The position numbers and the translations under genes were made by a program. DNA of 51,002 nucleotides from JBDSLU01 sp039916225 (GTDB lineage: Bacteria > Acidobacteriota > Vicinamibacteria > Vicinamibacterales > Vicinamibacteraceae), in NCBI GenBank assembly GCA_039916225.1, contig JBDSLU010000468.1:1-51002 (forward strand), read 5' to 3'. Below are positions 1-7,223 of the stretch, one piece after another. The first letter of the stretch is position 1. The number at the start of each line of letters is the position of its first letter. The notes under the pieces are model-generated. The model was not told the origin of the DNA. It made no database searches and worked only from the letters and a program-made list of their open reading frames with translations.

Positions 1-520
1 GGAAGCGGATGCCGACCAGCCGCACCCGCAGCGGCGGCGACGCGGTGAAGGTGATGGTCCGCGAGGCCCCGGCCGGCACGGCGAGCGCGCGGTGCGGCTG
101 CACGCGGCTGAGGGATGACAGCCGCACCTCCCACTGGCCGGCGGTCAGCACCTGCCGCGGCAGGATGAAGTTGAGGCTGCGTGTCTCGCTCTCGCGCTTG
201 GCGCGCAGGTTGCCGTTCAGCACCGGGTCGATCGTCAGCGGTGCCTGGGCGCGAATGGCGGTGCCGAGGCCGCTCGAGCCGACGCGGCGGACGCGGACGA
301 CGCCGCTCACCGTGACCGCGTCCGCTCCGCCGACACCGAGATAGACGCGGGCCACCGTGCGCTTCTGCGCGATCAGCGGCACGCCGTGCGCCATGTCCTG
401 GATCGCCTGTGTCACTTCGACGCCGTCGCAGGTCAGCAGGATCGGGCCGCCGGCGTCCTGTCCGGCCGCGTCGGCGGGCGGCAGCATGGGGCCACGGCGG
501 GAGACGAGTGCAAGGGCCAT
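1..520 (-). CDS. Partial hypothetical protein (N-terminal part, runs off the left edge)
   Basis: The reverse strand is open without a stop from an ATG at 520 to the window edge, giving about 173 residues. A second in-frame ATG lies at 487. The protein-like features are regular: 'GVEVTQAIQDM' followed by 'VPLIAQKRTVARVYLGV' and then alternating hydrophobic/polar beta-type sequence. Patterns of the form V-E-[IV]-T-Q-x-[IV]-Q plus 'VPL(I/V)A-K-T--RVY' recall the beta-rich start of large surface or adhesin-like proteins and some secreted metallopeptidases (from memory, not searched). No signal peptide is visible. The plus-strand frame over the same bases is Arg-rich and looks like an antisense shadow. 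It is divergent from the protease-nuclease gene at 672, with 151 bp between the starts for both promoters. Function unknown. Confidence 0.7.
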   Translation of the reverse strand, partial: MALALVSRRGPMLPPADAAGQDAGGPILLTCDGVEVTQAIQDMAHGVPLIAQKRTVARVYLGVGGADAVTVSGVVRVRRVGSSGLGTAIRAQAPLTIDPVLNGNLRAKRESETRSLNFILPRQVLTAGQWEVRLSSLSRVQPHRALAVPAGASRTITFTASPPLRVRLVGIRF

Positions 521-671
521 GTCGCGATCAACGTCTCCGGGCCCGGCACCGCACGCCGACCCGAGGCGCCAGGCTCTCGGTCCGCCGCGAACATCGAGGT
601 CGTGGTGTACGAATCGGACCGATCGGACGTTCTTCGAGCACACCCCGCCCGACGCGCAAGGAGCAACGCCG

Positions 672-2735
672 ATGATGGTTCCCACCTCGACGATCGCCGC
701 AACGGCCACCCGCTACGCCGGACGCACGCAGCAGCGTGACGCCCACGCCGCCGCCCTCGCCAAGGGATCGCCGGCGACGGCCGATACGCCGGCCCGGGTC
801 GAGAAGCGCATGATGCGCCTGGCGGCGACGGCGGTGGCGGAAGGTGTCGCCTCCGCGCCCAAGGGCGTCGTGGCGCCGGCCGTCAGCGTCTTCGAGCGCA
901 TCCTCGGCAAAAGCGAGCTGATGAGCGTCACCTTCCTCGAGCGCGCTGTCGCCGCCTCGCGCACGGTGGCGCGGATCCGGATCCGGAGCGGCGGCCGCAC
1001 GATCGGCTACGGCACCGGCTCGCTGGTCGGCCCGCGCGTCCTCCTGACCAACAACCACGTCCTGGGCTCGGCCCAGGAGGCTGCCGAGTCGCTGGCCGAG
1101 TTCAACTACCAGGATGGCGTGCCGGCGCCGGCCGTGTTCGCGCTCGATCCCGATACGCTGTTCGTCACCGATCCGGTCCTCGACTACACGCTGGTGGCGG
1201 TGCGCGATCGATCTGCCGACGACGTCGACGTCGCCTCTCTGGGCTACAACCGGCTGATCGAAGCCGAGGGCAAGGTGCTGCTGGGGGAGAGCCTGAACAT
1301 CATCCAGCACCCGAATGGCGAGCTGAAGCAGGTGGCGCTGCGCGAGAACATGCTCGCCGACATCCTGCCGCAGTTCCTCCACTACAAGACCGATACCGCG
1401 CCGGGTTCGTCCGGGTCACCGGTCTTCAACGACCAGTGGGAGCTGGTGGCGCTGCACCATTCCGGGGTGCCCAGCACCGACGCCCAGGGCCGCTATCTCA
1501 CCAGCGACGGCACGCTCTGGGATGCGTCGATGGGCGAGCATCGCATCCACTGGATCGCCAATGAAGGCGCCCGCGTCAGCCGGATCGCCCCGCACCTGCA
1601 GCAGCAGACGCTGCCGCCCGCCGCGCAGGCCCTGCGGGCGTCGCTGTTCGCGTTGGAAGCCGCGGCGACGATGCCAGGCGTTCCCGTGCCGCCGCGGGCG
1701 TCTGCCGGCACTGGCCAATCCGCGGTCGTTGCCGACGGCGTCGCCACGTGGACCATCCCGATCCAGGTCAGCATCAGTGTCGGCGATCGATTGGCAGCAG
1801 TACCCCGGACGCCTGCCGTCTCCGATGCGCCCGTCCCGATCGGGCCGGCGGTGCCGCAGCGGCCAGCATCGGCGACGTCGACGAGCCTGCAGGACGCGCT
1901 CGCCGCAGTCGAGGCCGCGAAGGCCAAGGAGTACTTCAACGAAGCCAAGGACACCGCGGCGCGCACCGCCTACTACGCCGGCTTCGACGCGGCCGTCGAC
2001 GCCGACGGCCGGTTCGACGCGCTGTCGGCGCTCCTGGCCTCGACGCACGGCCCGAAGCCGGCCTACAAGCCGAGCACGCACGTCTATCCGTTCGTCGACC
2101 TGCATCCCGATCGCAAGCTGCGCAGCATCTATTCGCAGCGCACCTTCGAGCCCGAGGAGCTGGTGCGGGAGGACTTCCGCATCCAGGAGGAGCGCGACAG
2201 CCGGCTGCAGGGGCTGCTGCGGTCCGAGGCGGCGCTGTCCGCCGAACGCATCGCGCTCGAAGCCGATCGCCTCGAGGCCGACCTGCCGTTCAACTGCGAG
2301 CACGTCGTGCCGCAGTCCTGGTACGACAAGGACGAGCCGATGCGCGGCGACCTCCACCACCTGTTCGCCTGCGAACCGGGCTGCAACAGCTTCCGCGGCA
2401 ACATCCCGTTCTTCGACTTCCCGGACTTCGAGGAAGTCGTCCGAACCGACTGCGGCAAGCGTGAGGGCGAACGGTTCGAGCCCGGTGCGGCCAAGGGCAT
2501 CGTGGCGCGGGCGACGCTCTACTTCCTGCTGCGCTATCCGGGGAAGGTGAACGGGCTGCGCGCCACCTACGATCAGGCGCGGCTCGCGACCCTCCTCAGT
2601 TGGCATGCCTCGCACCCGGTGAGCCTCTACGAGCGTCACCGCAACGCGGCGATCTTCGAGAAGCAGGGGAATCGCAACCCGCTGATCGACCACCCGGAGT
2701 GGGCCGCGACGTTGGACTTCGGGCAGGGCCTCTGA
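672..2735 (+). CDS. Trypsin/V8-like serine protease fused to endonuclease I (NucM/EndA-like)
   Basis: A 687-residue two-enzyme fusion. The N-terminal half is a chymotrypsin-fold peptidase with a full triad: His129 in 'TNNHVLGS', Asp171 in 'DYTLVAV', and Ser247 in 'GSSGSPVFN', the V8/glutamyl-endopeptidase style of the Gly-x-Ser-Gly site. A linker of about 250-450 contains 'TWTIPIQVSISVG' and Pro/Ala-rich sequence. The C-terminal part is an endonuclease I domain with 'EHVVPQSW' (His544), 'DLHHLF' (His562/His563) and Asn572 in 'CNSFRGN', which match the family's metal-binding and catalytic pattern. The start at 672 is chosen because AAGGAG lies at 658-663, 8 bases upstream; the frame is open further upstream but that stretch looks non-coding. 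No signal peptide or membrane segment is visible, so the protein is predicted to be cytosolic, whereas NucM/EndA enzymes are usually exported. The TIR gene starts 155 bp downstream on the same strand. A self-cleaving or protease-activated nuclease is an inference. Confidence 0.9.
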   Translation: MMVPTSTIAATATRYAGRTQQRDAHAAALAKGSPATADTPARVEKRMMRLAATAVAEGVASAPKGVVAPAVSVFERILGKSELMSVTFLERAVAASRTVARIRIRSGGRTIGYGTGSLVGPRVLLTNNHVLGSAQEAAESLAEFNYQDGVPAPAVFALDPDTLFVTDPVLDYTLVAVRDRSADDVDVASLGYNRLIEAEGKVLLGESLNIIQHPNGELKQVALRENMLADILPQFLHYKTDTAPGSSGSPVFNDQWELVALHHSGVPSTDAQGRYLTSDGTLWDASMGEHRIHWIANEGARVSRIAPHLQQQTLPPAAQALRASLFALEAAATMPGVPVPPRASAGTGQSAVVADGVATWTIPIQVSISVGDRLAAVPRTPAVSDAPVPIGPAVPQRPASATSTSLQDALAAVEAAKAKEYFNEAKDTAARTAYYAGFDAAVDADGRFDALSALLASTHGPKPAYKPSTHVYPFVDLHPDRKLRSIYSQRTFEPEELVREDFRIQEERDSRLQGLLRSEAALSAERIALEADRLEADLPFNCEHVVPQSWYDKDEPMRGDLHHLFACEPGCNSFRGNIPFFDFPDFEEVVRTDCGKREGERFEPGAAKGIVARATLYFLLRYPGKVNGLRATYDQARLATLLSWHASHPVSLYERHRNAAIFEKQGNRNPLIDHPEWAATLDFGQGL

Positions 2736-2890
2736 GCACCGACGCGTTGGGCGGACGCCGGGCGGCAGCCGGTGTCCGTACCCGTTCGACGCCCATGACG
2801 CGTTCGATTCGACCCGCCGTATCGTTCTTCTCGGCAGGACGCCCCGTTTTCACGTTACCGAGCTGACAGGCCGGGGGGCGTCCGATCGTC

Positions 2891-3859
2891 ATGCCGGGCA
2901 TCTTCATCAGCTATCGGCGCAACGAGTCCGCCGGGCACGCGGGGCGCCTGTTCGACCGCCTGGCGGCCCGGTTCGGCGAGGACCGCGTCTTCATGGACGT
3001 GGACACCCTCACGCCGAGCGAGCACTTCGCCTCGCGCATCGAGAAGGCGATTGCCACCGCGGACGCCATGCTGGTGCTGATCGGCCCGCACTGGGTCGCG
3101 CAGGCCGACCGTCTCGCCCAGCCGAACGACTTCGTCCGCTGCGAGATCCTGGCGGCGATGCGCGTCGAGTGCCGGCTGATCCCGGTGACCCTCGACGGCG
3201 CCGCGCTGCCGGATCCGGCGCTGCTGCCGGAGGACCTGCGCAAGCTGCTGGCGAGCGAAGGCGCGGTGCTGCGGCACGGCGAGTTCGCGCGCGACGCCGA
3301 CCACATCGCCGACACGCTGGCCCGGTTCGTCCGGCCGTCGACGGAGGCCACCCGCCGCGGCTTCTCGGTGGCGCTGGCCCGGTCGGGATGGCCGCTCTCC
3401 TGGCTGTCGGGGCTGGCGCGCCGGCTCTCGCCGCGCGCGACCCTGCTTGCCGTGGCCGCGCCGATCGCCGTCGCGTGGGTGCTGAGCGTCGTCGCGGCGC
3501 ACCGCTATGGCCAGCAGGAGGAGCCAGACGTGCTCGCCCAACTGCAGGTGAGCGACAACACCGCCAAGGCCACCGCCGGCTTCCTGAGCGGCACCGTCAC
3601 CGACGATACCGATCACACCATCGAGGACGCGACGGTGACACTCAGCAACCTCGACACCCAGTTGAACACCGCGACCACCACCGATTCGGCCGGTGAGTTC
3701 ACCATCCCTTACGAAGCCGTCGGCGCCACCAGCAAGTCGCGCCTCGAACTGGCGGTGAACAAGCCGCGCTTCAAGAAGTTCCGCGAGATCTTCGTGGGCA
3801 ACGCCTTGCGCTACCGGCGCACGCTGCGGCCCGAGACCGAGGTGGCGCATGCACCCTAG
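2891..3859 (+). CDS. Membrane-anchored TIR-domain protein with C-terminal carboxypeptidase-regulatory-like domain
   Basis: 322 residues in three parts. Residues 1-about 148 are a bacterial TIR domain: 'GIFISYRRNES', 'VFMDVDTL', 'LVLIGPHW', and 'NDFVRCEI', where Glu85 is the likely NADase-type catalytic glutamate by position. Residues about 183-203 form one hydrophobic membrane segment. Residues about 230-315 form a beta-sandwich with 'LSGTVTDDTDHTIEDATVTL' and 'TDSAGEFTIPY', typical of carboxypeptidase-regulatory-like (Ig-like) domains. The likely topology is TIR inside and beta-domain outside. The last 11 bases overlap the next gene, so the two are probably translated together. A TIR enzyme cleaving NAD, or an assembly module for signalling, are both possible. 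The link to the upstream protease-nuclease is inferred from orientation only. Confidence 0.88.
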   Translation: MPGIFISYRRNESAGHAGRLFDRLAARFGEDRVFMDVDTLTPSEHFASRIEKAIATADAMLVLIGPHWVAQADRLAQPNDFVRCEILAAMRVECRLIPVTLDGAALPDPALLPEDLRKLLASEGAVLRHGEFARDADHIADTLARFVRPSTEATRRGFSVALARSGWPLSWLSGLARRLSPRATLLAVAAPIAVAWVLSVVAAHRYGQQEEPDVLAQLQVSDNTAKATAGFLSGTVTDDTDHTIEDATVTLSNLDTQLNTATTTDSAGEFTIPYEAVGATSKSRLELAVNKPRFKKFREIFVGNALRYRRTLRPETEVAHAP

Positions 3860-4388
3860 GGCGAGCCGGGCGATCGTCGCCGTTGCCGGCATCGTCCTGG
3901 CCCAGGCCTGGATCCTGGCCGGCGGCCAGGACAAGGCGGTGTCGGGCAAGCCCGCCGGCAAAGCCATGCAGGTGCAGCAGGCGCCTCAGAAGGGCGCCGC
4001 GCCGCCGGCGCCCGGGTGCGGGAAGCCGTTCGTGGTGCCCGACGAGTCCTTCCGCGTGCTCGACGGGGTCCGCGACGCCAGCGTGTGGGTCGGCGACATC
4101 GACTCGGGGCTGCTGGGCGGCTTCGACCCCTTCGACATCTATGTCGTGACCGGGCGCCTCTACGCGCCCTTCCAGTTGAAGCAGGGCAAGCTGGGTCGGG
4201 ACAACTTCCGCAAGTACACCGCCAACAACTACAACACCGTGCGGCAGGGGCCGCTCACGCTGTCCGATCAGCGACCGCGCGGCGACCTCCCCTTCACGCA
4301 GGACGAGCGCCGGTTCACGCTCAAGGTCACCGGCATCCAGCCGTCCACCTTCGGCCGCGACACGATCACCGTCCAGCTGTGCTGGTGA
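3849..4388 (+). CDS. Small secreted protein of unknown function, coupled to the TIR gene
   Basis: 179 residues. The N-terminus is a signal peptide: basic 'HPRASR', then hydrophobic 'AIVAVAGIVLAQAWILAGG'. A Lys/Gln/Pro-rich linker follows to about residue 55. The remaining globular part ('GKPFVVPDESFRVLDGVRDASVWVGDIDSGLLGG' region through 'TITVQLCW') looks beta-rich, with one cysteine at each end (Cys56 region and Cys178), perhaps a disulfide. I do not recognise the family. The start lies inside the 3' end of the TIR gene, which argues for co-expression; the outward-facing beta-domain of the TIR protein could be its partner, but that is only a guess. It converges with the next gene, whose stop is 6 bases away. 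Confidence 0.8.
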   Translation: MHPRASRAIVAVAGIVLAQAWILAGGQDKAVSGKPAGKAMQVQQAPQKGAAPPAPGCGKPFVVPDESFRVLDGVRDASVWVGDIDSGLLGGFDPFDIYVVTGRLYAPFQLKQGKLGRDNFRKYTANNYNTVRQGPLTLSDQRPRGDLPFTQDERRFTLKVTGIQPSTFGRDTITVQLCW

Positions 4389-4394
4389 CGGCGG

Positions 4395-5696
4395 TCACGC
4401 CGTGAGCAGCGTGAAGCCGCCGATCGGCGCGATCTGCTGCGATGCCAGCACCTGCTGGACGTTGAACTGATCGGTGGTCCGCCCGGTGAGGTGGTTGACC
4501 AGCACTTCACCGAACAGGTGGCGGAACGGGTCGCGATACAGATCGATGTCGCAGTCGACGTCGACGCGCGTGCCGACCGCCTGGCGGGCGAAGCTGACCT
4601 GCAGGTTGCCCCGGGCGGCATGGCGTCCCTTGAAGCTGCCCTCCCGGAAGCGGTGCAGGCCGGCCGGGGCGGAGGCGAACTGGGCGCGGTCGCCCTCGAT
4701 GTCGGCGATCAGCGCGGCGTCCGCGCTCAGATAGACGCGGTCGGGGAAGACGCGGGTGATCTGGACACCGAAGGCCGGGTCGAGCAGCTGGCGGCCGTTG
4801 ACGGTGATGGCCTGCAGGCGCGAGGCGATGTTGAGCAGGGCGAAGCGCTGCGCCCCGCCGAGCGAGCCGTAGAGCACCGGCGAGACGCAGGCGCCGAGTG
4901 CGCCGAGGTCGCCGTGGGCGGGGAAGACCGGGATGCGCAGCTTGTCGAACAGCCGATCGACCTTGCGGGCGATCTTGCCGGCCCGGTCGACGAACGGGGC
5001 GAAGTCGGCGTACGGCTTGGTCAGCTTCCTGGCCGCGGTGTCGACCGACTTGAGGAGCGCCGCGCGCGCCGCGGTCAGCGCCCGCGCGATCGACGGTCCG
5101 TCAGGCATGGCGTTCTCGGCCAGCGCGTTGAGCAGCGCGTTGACGTCGTCGAAGGCCTGGTGCACCTCGTTGGCGATGGCCTGGATGCGCGACTGCTGGT
5201 CGAACGTCAGCGTGCCTTCGCGGACGGCGTCGCGGAACCGGGTCGTGTATTCGCGCCACAGGACGCGGTCGAAGTCCCACAGCGCGACGTTGACGTCACC
5301 GAGGCCCTCGACCGCCCCGGGGAAGAGCGCGGAGGCGACCCCCTGGGCCGCTTCGTCGAGGGCTACCACGGCGTCCTCGAAGGCATCGCGGATCGCCGTC
5401 TGCTTCTCGAGGACGCTGGCCAGTCCGCCCAGGGCGGAGGCCAGAGCCGCCGCTTCGCCCTGCAGCCGGACCTGGAAGTCGACGATGTCGACGGCGGTGC
5501 CGACGATGATGTTCGAGGAGAAGCGCAGCTGCGAGGCGGCCGCGCCGGCCCGGTTGGCCCACTCGATCAGCCTGTCCAGGTCCTTGCGCAGCACCGTGGC
5601 GCTCGACGGGCGGGTGCGCACCATCGCCCCGAAGCCCGCGAGCGTGGTGTCGAACGCAGTCAGCGCGTTCAGGACCTGGTCGGTATAGGACGACAT
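4395..5696 (-). CDS. Helix-rich hypothetical protein, about 433 residues
   Basis: The first 260 or so residues are Ala/Leu-rich with heptad-like spacing ('LRKDLDRLIEWANRAGAAAS', 'LVERQ'-type helices) and look like a long helical bundle or coiled coil. The C-terminal 170 residues change to beta-type sequence with 'DVDCDIDLYRDPFRHL', 'EVLVNHLTGRTTDQFNV' and 'IAPIGGF'. No signal peptide, membrane segment or enzyme motif is seen, and I do not recognise the family. The start is set at the ATG at 5696 because GAGGAG lies 7 bases upstream; a GTG at 5711 would place the ribosome site inside the gene. It converges on the TIR/secreted-protein pair and may belong to the same locus, or simply be the end of the rph strand group, from which it is separated by 195 bp of repeats. 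Confidence 0.8.
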   Translation of the reverse strand: MSSYTDQVLNALTAFDTTLAGFGAMVRTRPSSATVLRKDLDRLIEWANRAGAAASQLRFSSNIIVGTAVDIVDFQVRLQGEAAALASALGGLASVLEKQTAIRDAFEDAVVALDEAAQGVASALFPGAVEGLGDVNVALWDFDRVLWREYTTRFRDAVREGTLTFDQQSRIQAIANEVHQAFDDVNALLNALAENAMPDGPSIARALTAARAALLKSVDTAARKLTKPYADFAPFVDRAGKIARKVDRLFDKLRIPVFPAHGDLGALGACVSPVLYGSLGGAQRFALLNIASRLQAITVNGRQLLDPAFGVQITRVFPDRVYLSADAALIADIEGDRAQFASAPAGLHRFREGSFKGRHAARGNLQVSFARQAVGTRVDVDCDIDLYRDPFRHLFGEVLVNHLTGRTTDQFNVQQVLASQQIAPIGGFTLLTA

Positions 5697-5819
5697 CGAG
5701 ACGCTCCTCACGCCGGCTGGATGGCCGATCCGGGCGCGCGAGCCGGCGCGGCGCCAGGGACTGCCGAGGCAGCCCCACCGGGAAGAAACGCGGCGCCCGC
5801 CACGAACGAACGGGCGGGT

Positions 5820-5904
5820 GAGTCCCGCGTCCGAGGCCCGGGCCGTCCGCGTCCGAGGCCCAAGGCCGCCAGCGCCCGAGGCCCAGGGTGGCTAGCGCCC
5901 GAGA
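5820..5904 (-). repeat. Short tandem repeat, about 4 units of 22-23 bp, running into the 3' end of rph
   Basis: On the minus strand a unit starting CTCGG(G/A)CGC and ending GGGC is repeated about four times with a period of 22-23 bases (cores at 5827, 5849, 5872 and 5895 on the plus strand, seen there as GCG(T/C)CCGAGGCCC). The last unit is the final coding bases and stop codon of rph, so the array seems to have grown out of the gene's 3' end. It fills most of the 195-bp space between rph and the helix-rich gene. Confidence 0.75.
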
Positions 5905-6623
5905 ATCGTCCCGACGTGCTCCCGCTGGAGCGCGATGAGGGCGGTGATGCCGGCGCCGGCCAGATCGAGCAGGCTGTCCAGCGCATCGCGGTCGAACGGG
6001 GCGCCCTCGGCGGTGCCCTGCACCTCGATGAACCGCCCGTCGCCGGTCTTGATCACGTTCATGTCCACCTCGGCCCGCGAGTCTTCCTCATAGGCCAGGT
6101 CGAGCATCGGCACGCCGCCGATCACGCCGACACTGGTGGCGGCGACGTAGTCGAGGACCGGCACGCTGCTGATGCTGCCGGCCTGCTTCAACTTGCCCAA
6201 GGCCAGGACCATCGCCACGAAGCCGCCGGTGATCGAGGCCGTCCGGGTGCCGCCGTCGGCCTGGATGACGTCGCAGTCGACCCACACCGTCCGCTCGCCC
6301 AGTTTCTCCATCGCCACCACCGAGCGCAGCGAACGCCCGATCAGGCGCTGGATCTCCTGCGTCCGGCCGCCGACCTTGCCGGCCGACGACTCGCGCTGCG
6401 TCCGCGTCGTGGTGGCGCGCGGCAGCATGCCGTACTCGGCCGTGACCCAACCCTTGCCCTGGCCGCGCAGGAACGGCGGCACGCGATCCTCGATCGAGGC
6501 GGCGCAGATGACGCGGGTGTTGCCGACCTCGATGAGGACCGAGCCTTCGGGGTGCAGTTGGAAGTGCGGCGTCATGCGCGTCAGGCGCAGGTCGCCGGGC
6601 GATCGGGAATCGGCTCGAGCCAT
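5892..6623 (-). CDS. rph: Ribonuclease PH
   Basis: 243 residues, the usual size. RNase PH is a phosphate-dependent 3'-5' exoribonuclease that trims tRNA precursors and degrades structured RNA as a hexamer of trimeric pairs. Diagnostic stretches are 'GNTRVICAASIEDRVPPF', 'GWVTAEYGMLPRAT', 'EIQRLIGRSLRSVV', 'VDCDVIQADGGTRTASITG' and 'DMNVIKTGDGRFIEVQGTAE'. The N-terminal consensus (R-x-D-G-R) is here R-A-D-S-R, a mild substitution. It is the last gene of a reverse-strand run after the amidase and GerMN genes (16-bp gap), so it is probably cotranscribed with them. Its final codons are the first unit of the tandem repeat downstream. Confidence 0.97.
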   Translation of the reverse strand: MARADSRSPGDLRLTRMTPHFQLHPEGSVLIEVGNTRVICAASIEDRVPPFLRGQGKGWVTAEYGMLPRATTTRTQRESSAGKVGGRTQEIQRLIGRSLRSVVAMEKLGERTVWVDCDVIQADGGTRTASITGGFVAMVLALGKLKQAGSISSVPVLDYVAATSVGVIGGVPMLDLAYEEDSRAEVDMNVIKTGDGRFIEVQGTAEGAPFDRDALDSLLDLAGAGITALIALQREHVGTILGR

Positions 6624-6639
6624 GGGGTGGGGGCAGTCT

Positions 6640-7221
6640 TTACGAAGCGGGTGGACGGATCAGCGCGCGGTTGGCCGGCAGCGGCCGGCGCAGGTCGACG
6701 TGGCCGGCGAGGGTATCGACTTCCTTGCCGTCGATCATGATCTGGACGCCGGTGATGGACGGCAGGTTGACGGTCAGGGCGTCGACGATGGCGTAGACGG
6801 TGAGGAGCTCGTCGAGCGAGCCGCCCGGGTGGGTGCTCGCCACCTGGCCCGTCAGATCGACATACGCCGTCCCGCCGGCGATCAGGAATACGGTCCGGAC
6901 GCGCGTCGCCTCGGGCACGACCTGCAGCAGCGGCGCCGGCGCCGGCTCGAACTGCCGGTCGAGGATGTTGCGGGCCTGTTCGGCGGTGTCGTCGGCCTGC
7001 GGCACCTCGCGCTCGACGCCGACCAGGCCATCGCCCGTCTCGTTGGCGTAGTACAGGGTCGCCCGGATCGTGCGGCCGCTGCCGGCCGGGGCGTCCGCCG
7101 CGCTGACGCCGCCGCGGGTCGCCTGCTGCGGCGTGATGACGCCGGGCAGCCACCAGAAGATCGCCCAACCGAGCGCGCCCGCGGCGAGGATCACGCCGAG
7201 GGCGATCAGCGCGCGCCGCAC
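6640..7221 (-). CDS. GerMN-domain exported protein
   Basis: 193 residues from a GTG at 7221, two bases after the amidase stop codon, so the pair is translationally coupled. An N-terminal hydrophobic segment ('ALIALGVILAAGALGWAIFWWLPG') is a signal anchor or uncleaved signal. The GerMN (sporulation/germination) domain covers about 50-175: 'RATLYYANETGDGLVGVEREV', 'VRTVFLIAGGTAYVDLTGQV', 'ELLTVYAIVDALTVNLPSITGVQIMIDGKE'. GerMN domains are named from Bacillus GerM but occur widely in non-spore-formers beside peptidoglycan amidases, where a cell-wall role is assumed. The longer upstream frame overlaps the amidase and is low-quality Arg/Pro-rich sequence, so it was not used. Confidence 0.88.
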   Translation of the reverse strand: MRRALIALGVILAAGALGWAIFWWLPGVITPQQATRGGVSAADAPAGSGRTIRATLYYANETGDGLVGVEREVPQADDTAEQARNILDRQFEPAPAPLLQVVPEATRVRTVFLIAGGTAYVDLTGQVASTHPGGSLDELLTVYAIVDALTVNLPSITGVQIMIDGKEVDTLAGHVDLRRPLPANRALIRPPAS

Positions 7222-7223
7222 GG

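Noticed and set aside
9..344. Plus-strand open frame at the left edge
   Set aside because: Arg/Thr/Pro-rich sequence typical of an antisense shadow in GC-rich DNA; the reverse frame is a better protein.
357..671. Longer start for the protease-nuclease gene
   Set aside because: The extension overlaps the divergent gene and spacer, is Arg/Pro/Ser-rich, and the ATG at 672 has a good ribosome site.
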